Below the pieces are notes generated by a model that worked only from the letters and a program-made list of their open reading frames with translations, was not told the DNA's origin and ran no database searches. Below are positions 41,657-51,118 of a DNA stretch of 64,000 nucleotides, piece by piece. The DNA is from Phenylobacterium hankyongense (GTDB taxonomy: Bacteria; Pseudomonadota; Alphaproteobacteria; Caulobacterales; Caulobacteraceae): assembly GCF_003254505.1 (NCBI RefSeq), contig NZ_QFYP01000001.1:2216001-2280000 (forward strand). Reading direction: 5' to 3'. The position numbers and the translations under genes are program-made. Every line of letters starts with the position of its first letter. The stretch's first letter is position 1.

Positions 41657-44521
41657 ATGCACAAGCAACGCGCGGCGGGCAGCAGAGGTTCGCAATCTAG
41701 ACGAGGCCAGTATTTCGGGAGCGCCAGCTTTGCGGCGGCCCTGCTTCTAGCCCAGGTCGCCGGGGTGGGCGTGGCCCATGCCGCCGACGCGGCGGACGCC
41801 AGCACCCAGCTTGATGAGGTGATCGTCACCGCCTCGCGCGTCGACCGCGCCGGATTCACCGCGCCGACGCCGACCACCACGGTGGGGCTGCAGGAGCTCC
41901 AGAAGTCCGGCACCACCAACGTCGCGGACTTCCTGAACACCATCCCGGCCTTCGGCGCCGCGACCACGCCGGCTTCCACGGCGCACAACTCGGTCGGCTC
42001 CGGCCTCAACCTGGTGAACCTGCGCAGCCTGGGCGCCAACCGCACCCTGGTGCTGGTGGACCGCGAGCGCTTCACCCCGTCGACCGCCACGGGCCGCGTC
42101 GACCTGAACGTCATCCCCACCGTCATGATCGAGCGGGTGGAAGTGGTCACCGGCGGCGCCTCCGCCGCCTGGGGCTCCGACGCCGTGGCCGGCGTGGTGA
42201 ACCTGATCTTCAAGAAGAACCTGGACGGCTTCGCCGGCGAGGTGACCGGCGGGCTCAGCCAGCAGGGCGACAACCAGGACATCAAGACCGCCCTGTCCTG
42301 GGGCGGCACGGCCCTGGACGGTCGGGCGCGGCTCTCGATCGCCGGCGAATATGAGGACAACAGGGGGATCGGCCGAAACTCCGGCCGCGACATCCTGGCG
42401 CAGAACTATAACGTCATCGCCAACCCGACCTACAAGCTCGGCAACGGCCAGCCGCAGAACTACGTCACCAGCAACGTCAACGTCTCGACCGCCACCCTGG
42501 GCGGGGTTGTCACCACCGGGCCGTTCGCCGGCCAGCAGTTCGCGCCGGGCGGCGCCCTCGTGCCGTTCACCTACGGCACGATGCGCGGCAGCCAGTACAT
42601 GATCGGCGGCAGCGGCATCAGCGTCGACAACTCGATCAACGCGGCGCAGCTGAGCCAGTTCGCGAACCCGGTTCGCCGCGGCAACCTCTACCTGCGCACC
42701 TCGTGGGATGTCACCGACAACGTCGAAGCAACCGTCGATGCGAGCTACGCCCAGTCGACTTCCGAGGGCTACCTGAGCATCCCCTACGACCTGGGCACCA
42801 TCACCATCCAGCGTGACAACGCCTACCTGACGGCGGCGGAGCGGGCCGCGCTGACGGCGGCCAACGTCACCAGCTTCAAGATGGGCCGGATCAACCAGGA
42901 CGTCAGCTACAACTACCCGGTCAACGAAACCGAAACCCAGCGGTTCAGCTTCGGGCTGAAGGGCAAGTTCGACGCGCTCGGCACCACCTGGAAGTGGGAC
43001 GGCTACGTCGCCACCGGCCTCACCCACTTCACGCAGAAGATCCAGGGCAACCGGATCACCGCCAACTGGACCCAGGCCATCGACGCCGTGGTCAATCCGG
43101 CCAACGGCCAGATCGTCTGCCGCTCGACCCTGACCAATCCCACCAACGGCTGCGTGCCGATCAACCTGTTCGGCCAGGGCTCTCCGTCAGCGGCGGCCTC
43201 GCGGTATGTGACCGGCACCTCGATGCTGGCGGCGGACTTCCGGCAGGACGCCGGAGCGGTGAACATCTCGGGCGAGCCGTTCAGCGTCCCCGCCGGCCCG
43301 GTCTCGATCGCCGCCGGCCTCGAGTTCCGCCGGGAGTCGGTCCACCAGGTCGCCGACGCGATCTCCAACGCCAACGGGTTCAACATCGGCAACCCGCACG
43401 ACATCAACGGCTCGGAAGGCGTCAAGGAAGCCTTCGTCGAGACGGTCGTGCCGCTGCTCAAGGACATGACGCTCGTCAAGTCCCTGGACTTCAACGGCGC
43501 CATCCGGGAAACCGAATACCAGACCAGCGGCGCGGTCACGACGTGGAAGGCCGGCCTCAGCTGGTCCGTCACCGACGACCTGCGGGTGCGGGCGGCCCGG
43601 TCGAAGGACATCCGCGCCCCGGCCCTGGGCGAACTCTACGCCTCCTACATCCTGTCCAAGGGCACGCTGACCGACCCGGCCAAGAACAACCAGCAGTTCC
43701 AGGTCGACACGCCGCAACAGGGCAACGTCAACCTGGTGCCGGAGACCGCCGACACCACCACCTTCGGCGTGGTCTACCAGCCGTCGTTCATCAGCGGCCT
43801 CAACATCTCGGTGGACTACTACAACATCGACCTCCACGACGCGATCTCGGCCCTGGGGTCGCAGGACATCGTCAACCGCTGCTACGCGGGCGTGGCGGAA
43901 ATGTGCCAGTACGTGGAGCGCAACGCGGCCGGCGAGCTCACCCGGGTGACCCGGGCGAACATCAACCTGTCGGAGCTGAAGACCGCCGGCGTCGACTTCG
44001 AAGTCGCCTACAACACCCCGCTGTCGCGGCTCTATGAGCCGCTGCCGGGCGACCTCAGCCTGCGCTTCCTAGGCACCTACACCGACTACCTGACCTCGGT
44101 GGACACCAACATCGTCCAGCAACTGGTCAACGCCGTGGGCTTCGGCGCCAACGGCATCCCGCAGTGGAAGTGGAGCGCCAGCGCCACCTGGCGCAACGGC
44201 CCGCTGACCCTCTACAGCCAGCTGCGCTATACGGAAGGCGGTCGCTACGACAACCTCAAGGACGCCGCCGGCGTCTACACGACCCAGGTGCTGGGCGGGA
44301 AGAACTGGTTCGACGGCCAGTACATCACCGACCTGTCCGTGCAGTACGAGCTTCAGCCGAGCGCGGGCCGCAGCGTCACCCTGTTCGGCAGCGTCAAGAA
44401 CGTGTTCGACACCATCGGTCCGCCGGTGGGCATCGGCTACATCCTGCCGGGCCCGACGAACTTCTCGTTCTACGACGACATCGGCCGGCAGTTCCAGATC
44501 GGCGCCCGCTTCCACTACTAG
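41657..44521 (+). CDS. TonB-dependent receptor (cassette A)
   Basis: The protein has 954 residues from ATG 41657, with GGGGA 4 bp upstream; an in-frame TTG at 41636 would add 7 residues. After a signal peptide (about 20-42) comes the TonB box-like LDEVIVTASRVDR. The plug has LVNLRSLGANRTLVLVDRERF and IERVEVVTGGASAAWGSDAVAG, and the barrel ends FQIGARFHY. It is of the large oligopeptide/saccharide-type receptor class. It is divergent from cassette A and followed by a secreted M20 peptidase, so it probably imports the compound these enzymes process. Confidence 0.93.
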   Translation: MHKQRAAGSRGSQSRRGQYFGSASFAAALLLAQVAGVGVAHAADAADASTQLDEVIVTASRVDRAGFTAPTPTTTVGLQELQKSGTTNVADFLNTIPAFGAATTPASTAHNSVGSGLNLVNLRSLGANRTLVLVDRERFTPSTATGRVDLNVIPTVMIERVEVVTGGASAAWGSDAVAGVVNLIFKKNLDGFAGEVTGGLSQQGDNQDIKTALSWGGTALDGRARLSIAGEYEDNRGIGRNSGRDILAQNYNVIANPTYKLGNGQPQNYVTSNVNVSTATLGGVVTTGPFAGQQFAPGGALVPFTYGTMRGSQYMIGGSGISVDNSINAAQLSQFANPVRRGNLYLRTSWDVTDNVEATVDASYAQSTSEGYLSIPYDLGTITIQRDNAYLTAAERAALTAANVTSFKMGRINQDVSYNYPVNETETQRFSFGLKGKFDALGTTWKWDGYVATGLTHFTQKIQGNRITANWTQAIDAVVNPANGQIVCRSTLTNPTNGCVPINLFGQGSPSAAASRYVTGTSMLAADFRQDAGAVNISGEPFSVPAGPVSIAAGLEFRRESVHQVADAISNANGFNIGNPHDINGSEGVKEAFVETVVPLLKDMTLVKSLDFNGAIRETEYQTSGAVTTWKAGLSWSVTDDLRVRAARSKDIRAPALGELYASYILSKGTLTDPAKNNQQFQVDTPQQGNVNLVPETADTTTFGVVYQPSFISGLNISVDYYNIDLHDAISALGSQDIVNRCYAGVAEMCQYVERNAAGELTRVTRANINLSELKTAGVDFEVAYNTPLSRLYEPLPGDLSLRFLGTYTDYLTSVDTNIVQQLVNAVGFGANGIPQWKWSASATWRNGPLTLYSQLRYTEGGRYDNLKDAAGVYTTQVLGGKNWFDGQYITDLSVQYELQPSAGRSVTLFGSVKNVFDTIGPPVGIGYILPGPTNFSFYDDIGRQFQIGARFHY

Positions 44522-44542
44522 CGGCTGATTGAGAGACGGTGT

Positions 44543-44570
44543 CCCGGCGAGGCTGCCCAGCCTCGCCGGG
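44543..44570 (+). terminator. Strong hairpin between receptor and peptidase genes
   Basis: CCCGGCGAGGCT and AGCCTCGCCGGG pair perfectly over 12 bp around a GCCC loop, followed by CTTCTTC. There is no pure T-run, so it may be a partial terminator or a processing stem that lowers expression of the peptidase relative to the receptor. Confidence 0.6.
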
Positions 44571-44604
44571 CTTCTTCAATTCCCACCCACGAAGGGCCTT
44601 GAAT

Positions 44605-45909
44605 ATGAAACTCATCACCGGTGCGCTGATGTCGGCGCTCCTGGCCGGCGTGGCGCTGCCTGCGGCCGCGGCCGACCTTGCGCCGTCGAAGATCGCGCCC
44701 GCCACCTTGAGCAAGCTGAAGGCCCTGCAGGCGAGCGCCCAGTACAAGGTCGCCGCCGCCAAGCTGGACGCCGACTGGGACCGCACGATCCAGGACGTGG
44801 TCACGCTGACCGAGATTGAGGCCCCGCCGTTCAAGGAAGAGACCCGCGGCAAGGCCTATATGGAAATGCTCAAGGCCCACGGCCTGACCGACGTGCAGAT
44901 GGACAAGGTCGGCAACGTCTACGGCTTCCGCAAAGGCGCCGGCGGCGGTCCGCTGCTGGTGATCACCGGCCACCTGGACACGGTCTTCCCGGCCGGCACC
45001 AACGTGAAGGTCAAGCACGACGGCGACAAGCTGTCTGCCCCCGGCATCGCCGACGACACCGCCAGCCTGGCGATGCTGCTGGCCTTCGCCCGGGCGATGG
45101 ACGCGGCCAAGATCAAGACCAAGTCCGACATCATCTTCATGGGGGACGTCGGCGAAGAGGGGCAGGGCGACCTGCGCGGCATGCGCTACCTGTTCAGCGA
45201 CAGCCCTCTGGCCAACCAGATCAAGTACTTCATCTCGTTCGAGCCGGGCCTCGACAGGGTGACCAACGGCGGCGTCGGCTCCAAGCGCTACCTCGCCACC
45301 TTCAAGGGTCCGGGCGGCCACAGCCTGGGCGCCTTCGGCATCGTCAACCCCTCCTATGCGCTGGGCAACTTCCTGGTGGAATTCGGCAAGACCAAGGTGC
45401 CGACCACCGCCCGCACGGTGTTCAACGTCGGCGTCATCAAGGGCGGCACGTCCGTCAACTCGATCCCGTTCGCCATGTCGGCCGAGATCGACATGCGCTC
45501 CGACGGCAAGGCCGAGCTGAAGGAAGTGGAGGACCGCTACCTGTCGATCCTGCCGGAAGCGGTCGCCAAGGAGAACGCCGATCGCTCCACCAAGAGCGGC
45601 CCGATCGTGCTCGAAAACAAGCTGATCGGCGACCGTCCGGTGGGCCAGACCGATCCGCAGTCGACCATCGTCCAGACCGCCGGCGCCTCGATGCTGGCCG
45701 GCGGCGTGCCGCCGAAGTTCACCTTCGGCTCGACCGACGCCAACATCCCGATGAGCCTGGGCAAGGAGGCGATCACTCTCGGCTCCGGCTTCAACGGCGC
45801 GCGCGGGCACTCGCTCGACGAGTACCTGGTCGTGAACCGCGAGACCCTCAAGTACATGAAGATCAACCTCGCCACCGTGCTCGCTCTCGCCGGTGCGGAG
45901 GTGCGCTGA
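44605..45909 (+). CDS. Secreted M20 family metallopeptidase (cassette A)
   Basis: The protein has 434 residues with a signal peptide (about 1-22). The dizinc site is visible in TGHLDTVFP (His, Asp), GIADDTASLA (bridging Asp), GDVGEEGQGD (catalytic Glu pair), FEPGLDR and RGHSLDEYL (last His). The dimerisation lid domain lies about residues 225-340 (FKGPGGHSLGAFG). It cleaves small peptides or N-acyl amino acids in the periplasm. A near full-length paralogue is at 54244. A strong terminator follows. Confidence 0.92.
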   Translation: MKLITGALMSALLAGVALPAAAADLAPSKIAPATLSKLKALQASAQYKVAAAKLDADWDRTIQDVVTLTEIEAPPFKEETRGKAYMEMLKAHGLTDVQMDKVGNVYGFRKGAGGGPLLVITGHLDTVFPAGTNVKVKHDGDKLSAPGIADDTASLAMLLAFARAMDAAKIKTKSDIIFMGDVGEEGQGDLRGMRYLFSDSPLANQIKYFISFEPGLDRVTNGGVGSKRYLATFKGPGGHSLGAFGIVNPSYALGNFLVEFGKTKVPTTARTVFNVGVIKGGTSVNSIPFAMSAEIDMRSDGKAELKEVEDRYLSILPEAVAKENADRSTKSGPIVLENKLIGDRPVGQTDPQSTIVQTAGASMLAGGVPPKFTFGSTDANIPMSLGKEAITLGSGFNGARGHSLDEYLVVNRETLKYMKINLATVLALAGAEVR

Positions 45910-45932
45910 ACTCCCCTCTTCGGCGCATATGG

Positions 45933-45966
45933 AAAGGGCCCCGGGGGAAACCCCGGGGCCCTTTTT
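45933..45966. terminator. Rho-independent terminator
   Basis: AAAGGGCCCCGGGG and CCCCGGGGCCCTTT form a perfect 14-bp stem with a GAAA loop and a terminal T-run (45962-45966). It ends the receptor/peptidase transcript 24 bp after the stop. On the opposite strand it also lies 61 bp beyond the M14 gene end and may serve both. Confidence 0.93.
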
Positions 45967-46026
45967 CGTGGCCGGATCCCATGACGATCGGCGCGCCCCA
46001 CGGAGAGGGCGCGCCGTATGCCAGGC

Positions 46027-48795
46027 TCAGCCGCCGGCCGCCGCCGGGCCGTAGTAGATGGCGTTGAACAGGAACTTGTAGGTGCCGGCCGGCTGGGCCC
46101 GCTGGGTGACCTCCGGCCCCATCAGGAACACGTGGCCGCGGCCCACCGAGACGTCGAGGATGGCGTTCATGCCGTTCAGGTGCTCCTGGCCGAACGCCCA
46201 GCCGGACTTCAGCACCTTGTCGCCCTGGAACCAGGCCACCTTCGAGACGCCGGCGCCGACCGCCGGGCGGAAGATCGGGCTGTTGTCGTAGAAGACGCTG
46301 ACGCTGGTCGGCATGCCGTAGGCCAGCGGCTGGCGGTTATCGACCGTGGCGGTCAGCAGGGCGCCCGGCGAATAGAAGGTGGTGCGCAGCATCGACTTGC
46401 CGGTCTTCGGGTCGATCATCCCGTCCTCCACCGGCAGCTTCAGCGGGGCGGCCAGGTAGTTCGAGCTGCCGATGGTCACCACGCTGCCGCCGGCCTTGGC
46501 GAAGGCGTCGACCTGGGCGGCGGTCTTCTCCGTCACCGAGCCCAGCCACGCGCGGTATTCCTTCGGGATCGACTGCGGATCGAATCCCTGCCGCTCGGTC
46601 TGGCTGGAGCGGACCACGCCCTGCGGCGGCCGGTAGGCGCCGTCGGTGAAGATCAGCACGTCGTACTTCGCCTTCAGCTTGCCGGCGTCCAGCTCCTGCG
46701 GATGCACCACGGTGTAGGGGAACTCGAACTGGTCGAAGATGAACCGCGTCCAGCCGGTGGGCATCAGCCCGCCGTAGAGGTCGACCAGGCCGATGCGCGG
46801 CGCCTTCAGCGCCAGGGCCTCGCCGGCCGGGGCCTTGTCCAGGGCGTGGGCGTTTAGGCCGAGCGTCTTCACGGCCGCCTCGACCACCCTGCGGGAGGTC
46901 GGCGTGGCCGGGACCCACAGCGTGCCGGGCGCCAGCGTCGCGCCGTCGATCGTCACCGGAGTCTTCAGCCAGGAGACCTTCGCGCCGGCCTTCATCAGCC
47001 GGTTGGTGAGGGTGAAGGCGTTGTTCGGCGCGTGGCTGATCAGCCAGCCGGCCTGGCCGGCGCCGTCGATCCGGCCCGACGGCGGGGCGATCTCGTCGGG
47101 CAGGGTCTGGAAGGGACCGGAGAAGCCGTCCAGCACGCGGTCGAAGCGCAGGCCGTTCTGGAAGGCCAGGGTGTAGCCGGTGATGTCGTGCGGCTGCTGC
47201 GGCGGGCCGCCGGGGTACTCGAAGTCGTTCGGGTGGTCCTGCGGCTCGAACATGTCGACGATGTGCGGCCGGTAGGCCTGGGCGGTCATCACCACGAACG
47301 AGCCGGCCGGATACGACTTGCCGGCCACGGTGAAGGGGGCGGTCGCCCGCTGCACCTCGACGCCGGCGCGGATCAGGGCGTTGACGAACTCCACGGCGCT
47401 CGGCAGGTCGGGCTGGTCGGCGGAGATCACGTAGCCGCGGGCGTCGCGCCGGGCGGGGTCCTGCAGCACGGTCTTGTAGAGGCTCGGATCCAGCTCCTTG
47501 CCGAGCACCGGGTGGCCGCCGCCGCGGCGGGTGATCGTCCCGTCGTCGCCGCCGGCCTTGCGCAGGGCGTCGATCCGGCTGGCGCTGACCGTCCAGTTGT
47601 CGCGGCTGCCGCGCTCGATGGAGTTCTTGCCCATGCGGTAGATGTTGAACAGCAGCCGGTCGCGGTTGCGGGAGGCGTAGTCCAGCACCGCGTTGTTCAT
47701 GCTGAGCTCGTAGTCGATCGACTGGCTCATGTGCCAGAGCTGCGGCGGCACGGGCATCGGCTCGTCGGAGCGCGGCAGCTGCGCGCCGGCGATCAGCGGC
47801 AGCTCCTCGGGCGTCGGCCCGCCGATGATCTCCGTCAGGATGCCGACGGTGTTGTGGAAGTAGGAGCTGGTGCGCTCGTTGCCGTTGTACCAGGTCGAGT
47901 AGTTGGCGGCGCTGCGCATCGCCGAGCCGGGCTTGCCCTCGGTGATCAGCCGGCTGTGGATGGCCGTCCCGGTCTCCTCCAGGGCGGTCATGATCAGCGG
48001 GTCGTAGTTGTAGTTGAAGGGGTCGCGGAACGGCGGAATGAACACCACCATCCCCGGCGGCCCCGGCTGGTGGTGGTTGTAGATGATCTGGGGGTGCCAC
48101 TGGCGGTAGAACACCCGCGTCAGGTTGGTGGTCTCGACCTGGGCGATGCGGAAGTAGTCGCGGTTGTTATCGTGGCCGATGTAGCGGTTGTAGAGGTAGG
48201 GCAGGGACTCGAACTCGCGGGCCTTGGGGTCCGGGTTGCGCATGTACCAGTTGGCGATCTGCTCCTGGCCGTCGGGGTTGGCCTCGCCGAACAGGATGAT
48301 GACGTCGTCCAGGAAGCGCATGGCCTCCGGGTCGGTCCGGCTGACCATGCTGTAGATGCCCTGCAGCAGGGCCTGGGCGTGGATGCTCTCCGAGGCGTGC
48401 ATGCCGCCGTCGATCCAGATGACCGCCTTGCCTTCCTTGGCCAGCGCCCGGGCCTGGTCGTCGGTGAGGTCCTTGGCCTGCGCCAGCCGTTCGGCGATCG
48501 ACCGGTACTTCTCGAGGTTCCTGATGTTCTCCGGCGAGGAGACGATCATCATGTACTGGCTGCGGCCGAACCCGGACTTGCCGATCTCCACCAGCTTGGT
48601 GCGGTCGGACTCCTTGGCGAGGGTCTTCAGATAGGCCTCGGCCTGGGTGTAGTTGGCCAGGAAGTAGTCCTCGCCGATGGCGTGGCCGAACGCCTGCTGC
48701 GGGGTGGTGATGTTCGGCAGGTTCTGGCCGGCGGCCGGCGCGGCCAGGGACAGCAGCGCGCAGGCTGCGGCCGCGGCCATCAGGGAAGTACGCAT
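46027..48795 (-). CDS. Secreted M14 family zinc carboxypeptidase-like protein (cassette B)
   Basis: The protein has 922 residues from ATG 48795; a GTG at 48807 is possible. After a signal peptide (about 1-23) the M14 catalytic domain shows HxxE in DGGMHASESIHAQ, EANPDGQEQIANW, HDNNRDYF and a late His pair in YNHHQPG. The remaining roughly 600 residues form a long C-terminal region of unassigned fold, ending QRAQPAGTYKFLFNAIYYGP. Carboxypeptidase activity in the periplasm or at the cell surface is likely. It follows the cassette B dehydrogenase by 38 bp. A deleted copy exists at 52431-52628. Confidence 0.88.
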   Translation of the reverse strand: MRTSLMAAAAACALLSLAAPAAGQNLPNITTPQQAFGHAIGEDYFLANYTQAEAYLKTLAKESDRTKLVEIGKSGFGRSQYMMIVSSPENIRNLEKYRSIAERLAQAKDLTDDQARALAKEGKAVIWIDGGMHASESIHAQALLQGIYSMVSRTDPEAMRFLDDVIILFGEANPDGQEQIANWYMRNPDPKAREFESLPYLYNRYIGHDNNRDYFRIAQVETTNLTRVFYRQWHPQIIYNHHQPGPPGMVVFIPPFRDPFNYNYDPLIMTALEETGTAIHSRLITEGKPGSAMRSAANYSTWYNGNERTSSYFHNTVGILTEIIGGPTPEELPLIAGAQLPRSDEPMPVPPQLWHMSQSIDYELSMNNAVLDYASRNRDRLLFNIYRMGKNSIERGSRDNWTVSASRIDALRKAGGDDGTITRRGGGHPVLGKELDPSLYKTVLQDPARRDARGYVISADQPDLPSAVEFVNALIRAGVEVQRATAPFTVAGKSYPAGSFVVMTAQAYRPHIVDMFEPQDHPNDFEYPGGPPQQPHDITGYTLAFQNGLRFDRVLDGFSGPFQTLPDEIAPPSGRIDGAGQAGWLISHAPNNAFTLTNRLMKAGAKVSWLKTPVTIDGATLAPGTLWVPATPTSRRVVEAAVKTLGLNAHALDKAPAGEALALKAPRIGLVDLYGGLMPTGWTRFIFDQFEFPYTVVHPQELDAGKLKAKYDVLIFTDGAYRPPQGVVRSSQTERQGFDPQSIPKEYRAWLGSVTEKTAAQVDAFAKAGGSVVTIGSSNYLAAPLKLPVEDGMIDPKTGKSMLRTTFYSPGALLTATVDNRQPLAYGMPTSVSVFYDNSPIFRPAVGAGVSKVAWFQGDKVLKSGWAFGQEHLNGMNAILDVSVGRGHVFLMGPEVTQRAQPAGTYKFLFNAIYYGPAAAGG

Positions 48796-48833
48796 CTTCG
48801 ATCTCACTTTCTGGAACGCGGCGGGCGGACGGC

Positions 48834-50792
48834 TCAGGTCTGGCCGGCGGGCTTGGGATCTTGGGGCAGCGGCGGCGCGCCGAGGCGGAAGGCCACCAGG
48901 CCCGCGTCGACGCCGGCCCCGTTGGCGATGACGATGACCTGCGCGCCGTCGCGGGCGCGGAAGGTCATCGGGTTGGAGACGTTCTTGAACGGCAGCGGCG
49001 TGCGCCAGACCTCCGCCCCGGTCTTCTTGTCGAAGGCGTAGAACCAGCTGTCGCCGCCGCCGGCGAACAGCAGGGTGCGGGTCACCAGCACCCCGCCGCC
49101 GTTGATCGCCGTGCCGAGCCGGGCCGGCAGGGCGACGCCCTTCAGCAGCGGATGCTTGCGGATCGCCGTCGCGCCCTCGCCGATCGGGACCTGCCAGGCG
49201 ATGTCGCCAGTGTTCAGGTCATAGGCGGTGATGGTCGAATAGGGCGGCTTGATCAGCGGCAGGCCGCCCGGCAGCGTGGTCGACCGCGGACGGCCGAAGG
49301 CCGCGTGCCAGGGCGCGCTCACATACTTGTCGCCGCCGGTGTTGGCCCCGACCGCGGTGACGCTGATGGTGTTGGTGCCGCGGACGTAGAGATAGCCGCT
49401 CTCCGGATCGACCGAGGCGCCGCTCCAGTTGCCGCCGCCCACGTTCGAGGGCCGCTGCAGCGACCCGCCGAGGCTCTGCGGGTTGAACACCGGCCCCATG
49501 CGGAAGGTCTGCAGTTGGGCCTGGGCCAGCGCCTTGATCTGCGGCGTCAGGTCGTTGGCGTCCTCCAGCGTGACGCCCTGCGGCACGAACGGCGGCGGGC
49601 GGCTGGGGAAGGGCTGCGTCGGGCTGAGGTGCTCGCCGGGGATGTCGGTGTCGGTGGGCACCGGCCGCTCGACGATCGGCCACACCGGCGCGCCGGTGAC
49701 CCGGTCGAAGACGTAGGTGAAGCCCTGCTTGGTGACCTGCGCCACCGCGTCGATCCGCCGGCCGCCGACCTTGATGGTCAGCAGGTTCGGCTGGGCCGGG
49801 GTGTCGTAGTCCCAGACCCCGTGGTGGACGAACTGGAACCACCAGCGGAGCTTGCCGGTCGCGGCCTCCAGGCAGACCAGGGACTCCCCGAACAGGCCGG
49901 CGCCGGGGCGGCCGCCGCCGTAGAAGTCGTTGGTGGGGGTGCTGACCGGCAGGTAGATCAGCCCGCGGGCCTCGTCCGCCGACATCGGCGCCCAGACGTT
50001 GGCGTGGCCGGTCCCGGCCCAGGAGCCGTTCTCCCAGGTCTCGGCGCCGGCGGCGTCGGCCGCCTGCGGGATGGTCTGGAACACCCAGAGCGGCTTGCCG
50101 GTGCGCGCGTCGAAGGCCTGCACGGCGCCGACGTTCGGCTTGTCCAGGGACTCGTGGTCGAAGATCGAGCCGCCGACGATGACGATGTCCCCGACCACCA
50201 GCGGCGGCGAGCTGCGGTACTCGTATGTGGGATTGGCGAGCGCCTTGGCGAGGCTCGTGCCGTCGTCCAGCGCCACCCGGCCGCCGATCCCGAAGCCGGG
50301 CGTCGGCTGGCCGGTGCGGGCGTCCAGGCTGAAGAGGCCCGAGCGGCTGGCGGCGAAGATCCGCAGCTTGCCGCCGTCGCGCCAGGCGGCCAGGCCGCGG
50401 TGCTTGTAGCCGCTGGCGACCACCAGCTCGCCGAGCTTGTTGGCGCCGGTCTCGAAGCGCCACAGCTCCTTGCCGGTGACCGCGTCGAGGGCGGCGACGT
50501 TGGCGTAGGCGGTGCTGGTGAACAGCAGGCCGTCGATCACCAGCGGCACGGATTCGAACAGCGTCGGCTGCGACTTGTACTCCGCCGACGGCTGGTCGAA
50601 CTGCGTCCACCGCCAGGCGACGCCCAGCTTGGAGACGTTGCGGGCGTCGATCTGGTCGAGGGCCGAATACTTCGAGCCGCCCTGGTCGCCGGCGTAGTAG
50701 CGCCACTCGACCTCGCGGCCGGCCGCCGCGCCGGCGCGGGGCCAGGCGGTGGCCAGGGCCGCCACCGAGGCGAAGAAGCCGCGCCGGTTCAT
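48834..50792 (-). CDS. Periplasmic PQQ-dependent dehydrogenase (cassette B)
   Basis: The 652-residue protein begins NRRGFFAS, a twin-arginine-like signal, unlike the Sec signal of its cassette A paralogue. The propeller starts VEWRYYAGDQGGSKYSALDQI, and repeats include TGKELWRFETG, TGKPLWVFQTIPQ and TGAPVWPIVERPVP. It has no heme c domain. It matches the cassette A enzyme throughout, so the two share a recent family origin but use different export routes. It overlaps the cytochrome gene by 4 bp and should pass electrons to that cytochrome. Confidence 0.92.
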   Translation of the reverse strand: MNRRGFFASVAALATAWPRAGAAAGREVEWRYYAGDQGGSKYSALDQIDARNVSKLGVAWRWTQFDQPSAEYKSQPTLFESVPLVIDGLLFTSTAYANVAALDAVTGKELWRFETGANKLGELVVASGYKHRGLAAWRDGGKLRIFAASRSGLFSLDARTGQPTPGFGIGGRVALDDGTSLAKALANPTYEYRSSPPLVVGDIVIVGGSIFDHESLDKPNVGAVQAFDARTGKPLWVFQTIPQAADAAGAETWENGSWAGTGHANVWAPMSADEARGLIYLPVSTPTNDFYGGGRPGAGLFGESLVCLEAATGKLRWWFQFVHHGVWDYDTPAQPNLLTIKVGGRRIDAVAQVTKQGFTYVFDRVTGAPVWPIVERPVPTDTDIPGEHLSPTQPFPSRPPPFVPQGVTLEDANDLTPQIKALAQAQLQTFRMGPVFNPQSLGGSLQRPSNVGGGNWSGASVDPESGYLYVRGTNTISVTAVGANTGGDKYVSAPWHAAFGRPRSTTLPGGLPLIKPPYSTITAYDLNTGDIAWQVPIGEGATAIRKHPLLKGVALPARLGTAINGGGVLVTRTLLFAGGGDSWFYAFDKKTGAEVWRTPLPFKNVSNPMTFRARDGAQVIVIANGAGVDAGLVAFRLGAPPLPQDPKPAGQT

Positions 50793-51118
50793 CGCGGCGC
50801 TCCGGAGCGCAGGAACGCCGCGACCGCGTCGATCTCGGCGTCGCTGATCTGGCCGGCGGAGAAGGCCGGCATCTCGCCGCGGCCGTCACGCACCGTCGCC
50901 TCGACCAGCTCGTTGTCGTACTCGAACGGCCGGGGCAGGCGCACCACCGGCGTCCGGCCGACCTCTCCGTGGCAGCCGGCGCAGACCCGCTGGAACACGG
51001 CCGCCCCCGGGCCGGGATCCTGCTGGATGGCGGCCTGGGCCGAGACCGCGGCCAGCACGCTCACGCCATAGCCTGCGACGAGGCAGGCCCAGGCAGACCA
51101 GTCGCCGCGCGGCTTCAT
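50789..51118 (-). CDS. Periplasmic cytochrome c (cassette B)
   Basis: The 109-residue protein has a signal peptide (about 1-30) and one heme site, CAGCH at Cys46-His50. A probable axial Met lies in GEMPAFSAGQISDAEIDAV, and the C-terminal helix reads AVAAFLRSG. It overlaps the amidohydrolase stop and the dehydrogenase start by 4 bp each. In cassette A the cytochrome comes last, here second, so the gene order has been rearranged. Confidence 0.9.
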   Translation of the reverse strand: MKPRGDWSAWACLVAGYGVSVLAAVSAQAAIQQDPGPGAAVFQRVCAGCHGEVGRTPVVRLPRPFEYDNELVEATVRDGRGEMPAFSAGQISDAEIDAVAAFLRSGAPR

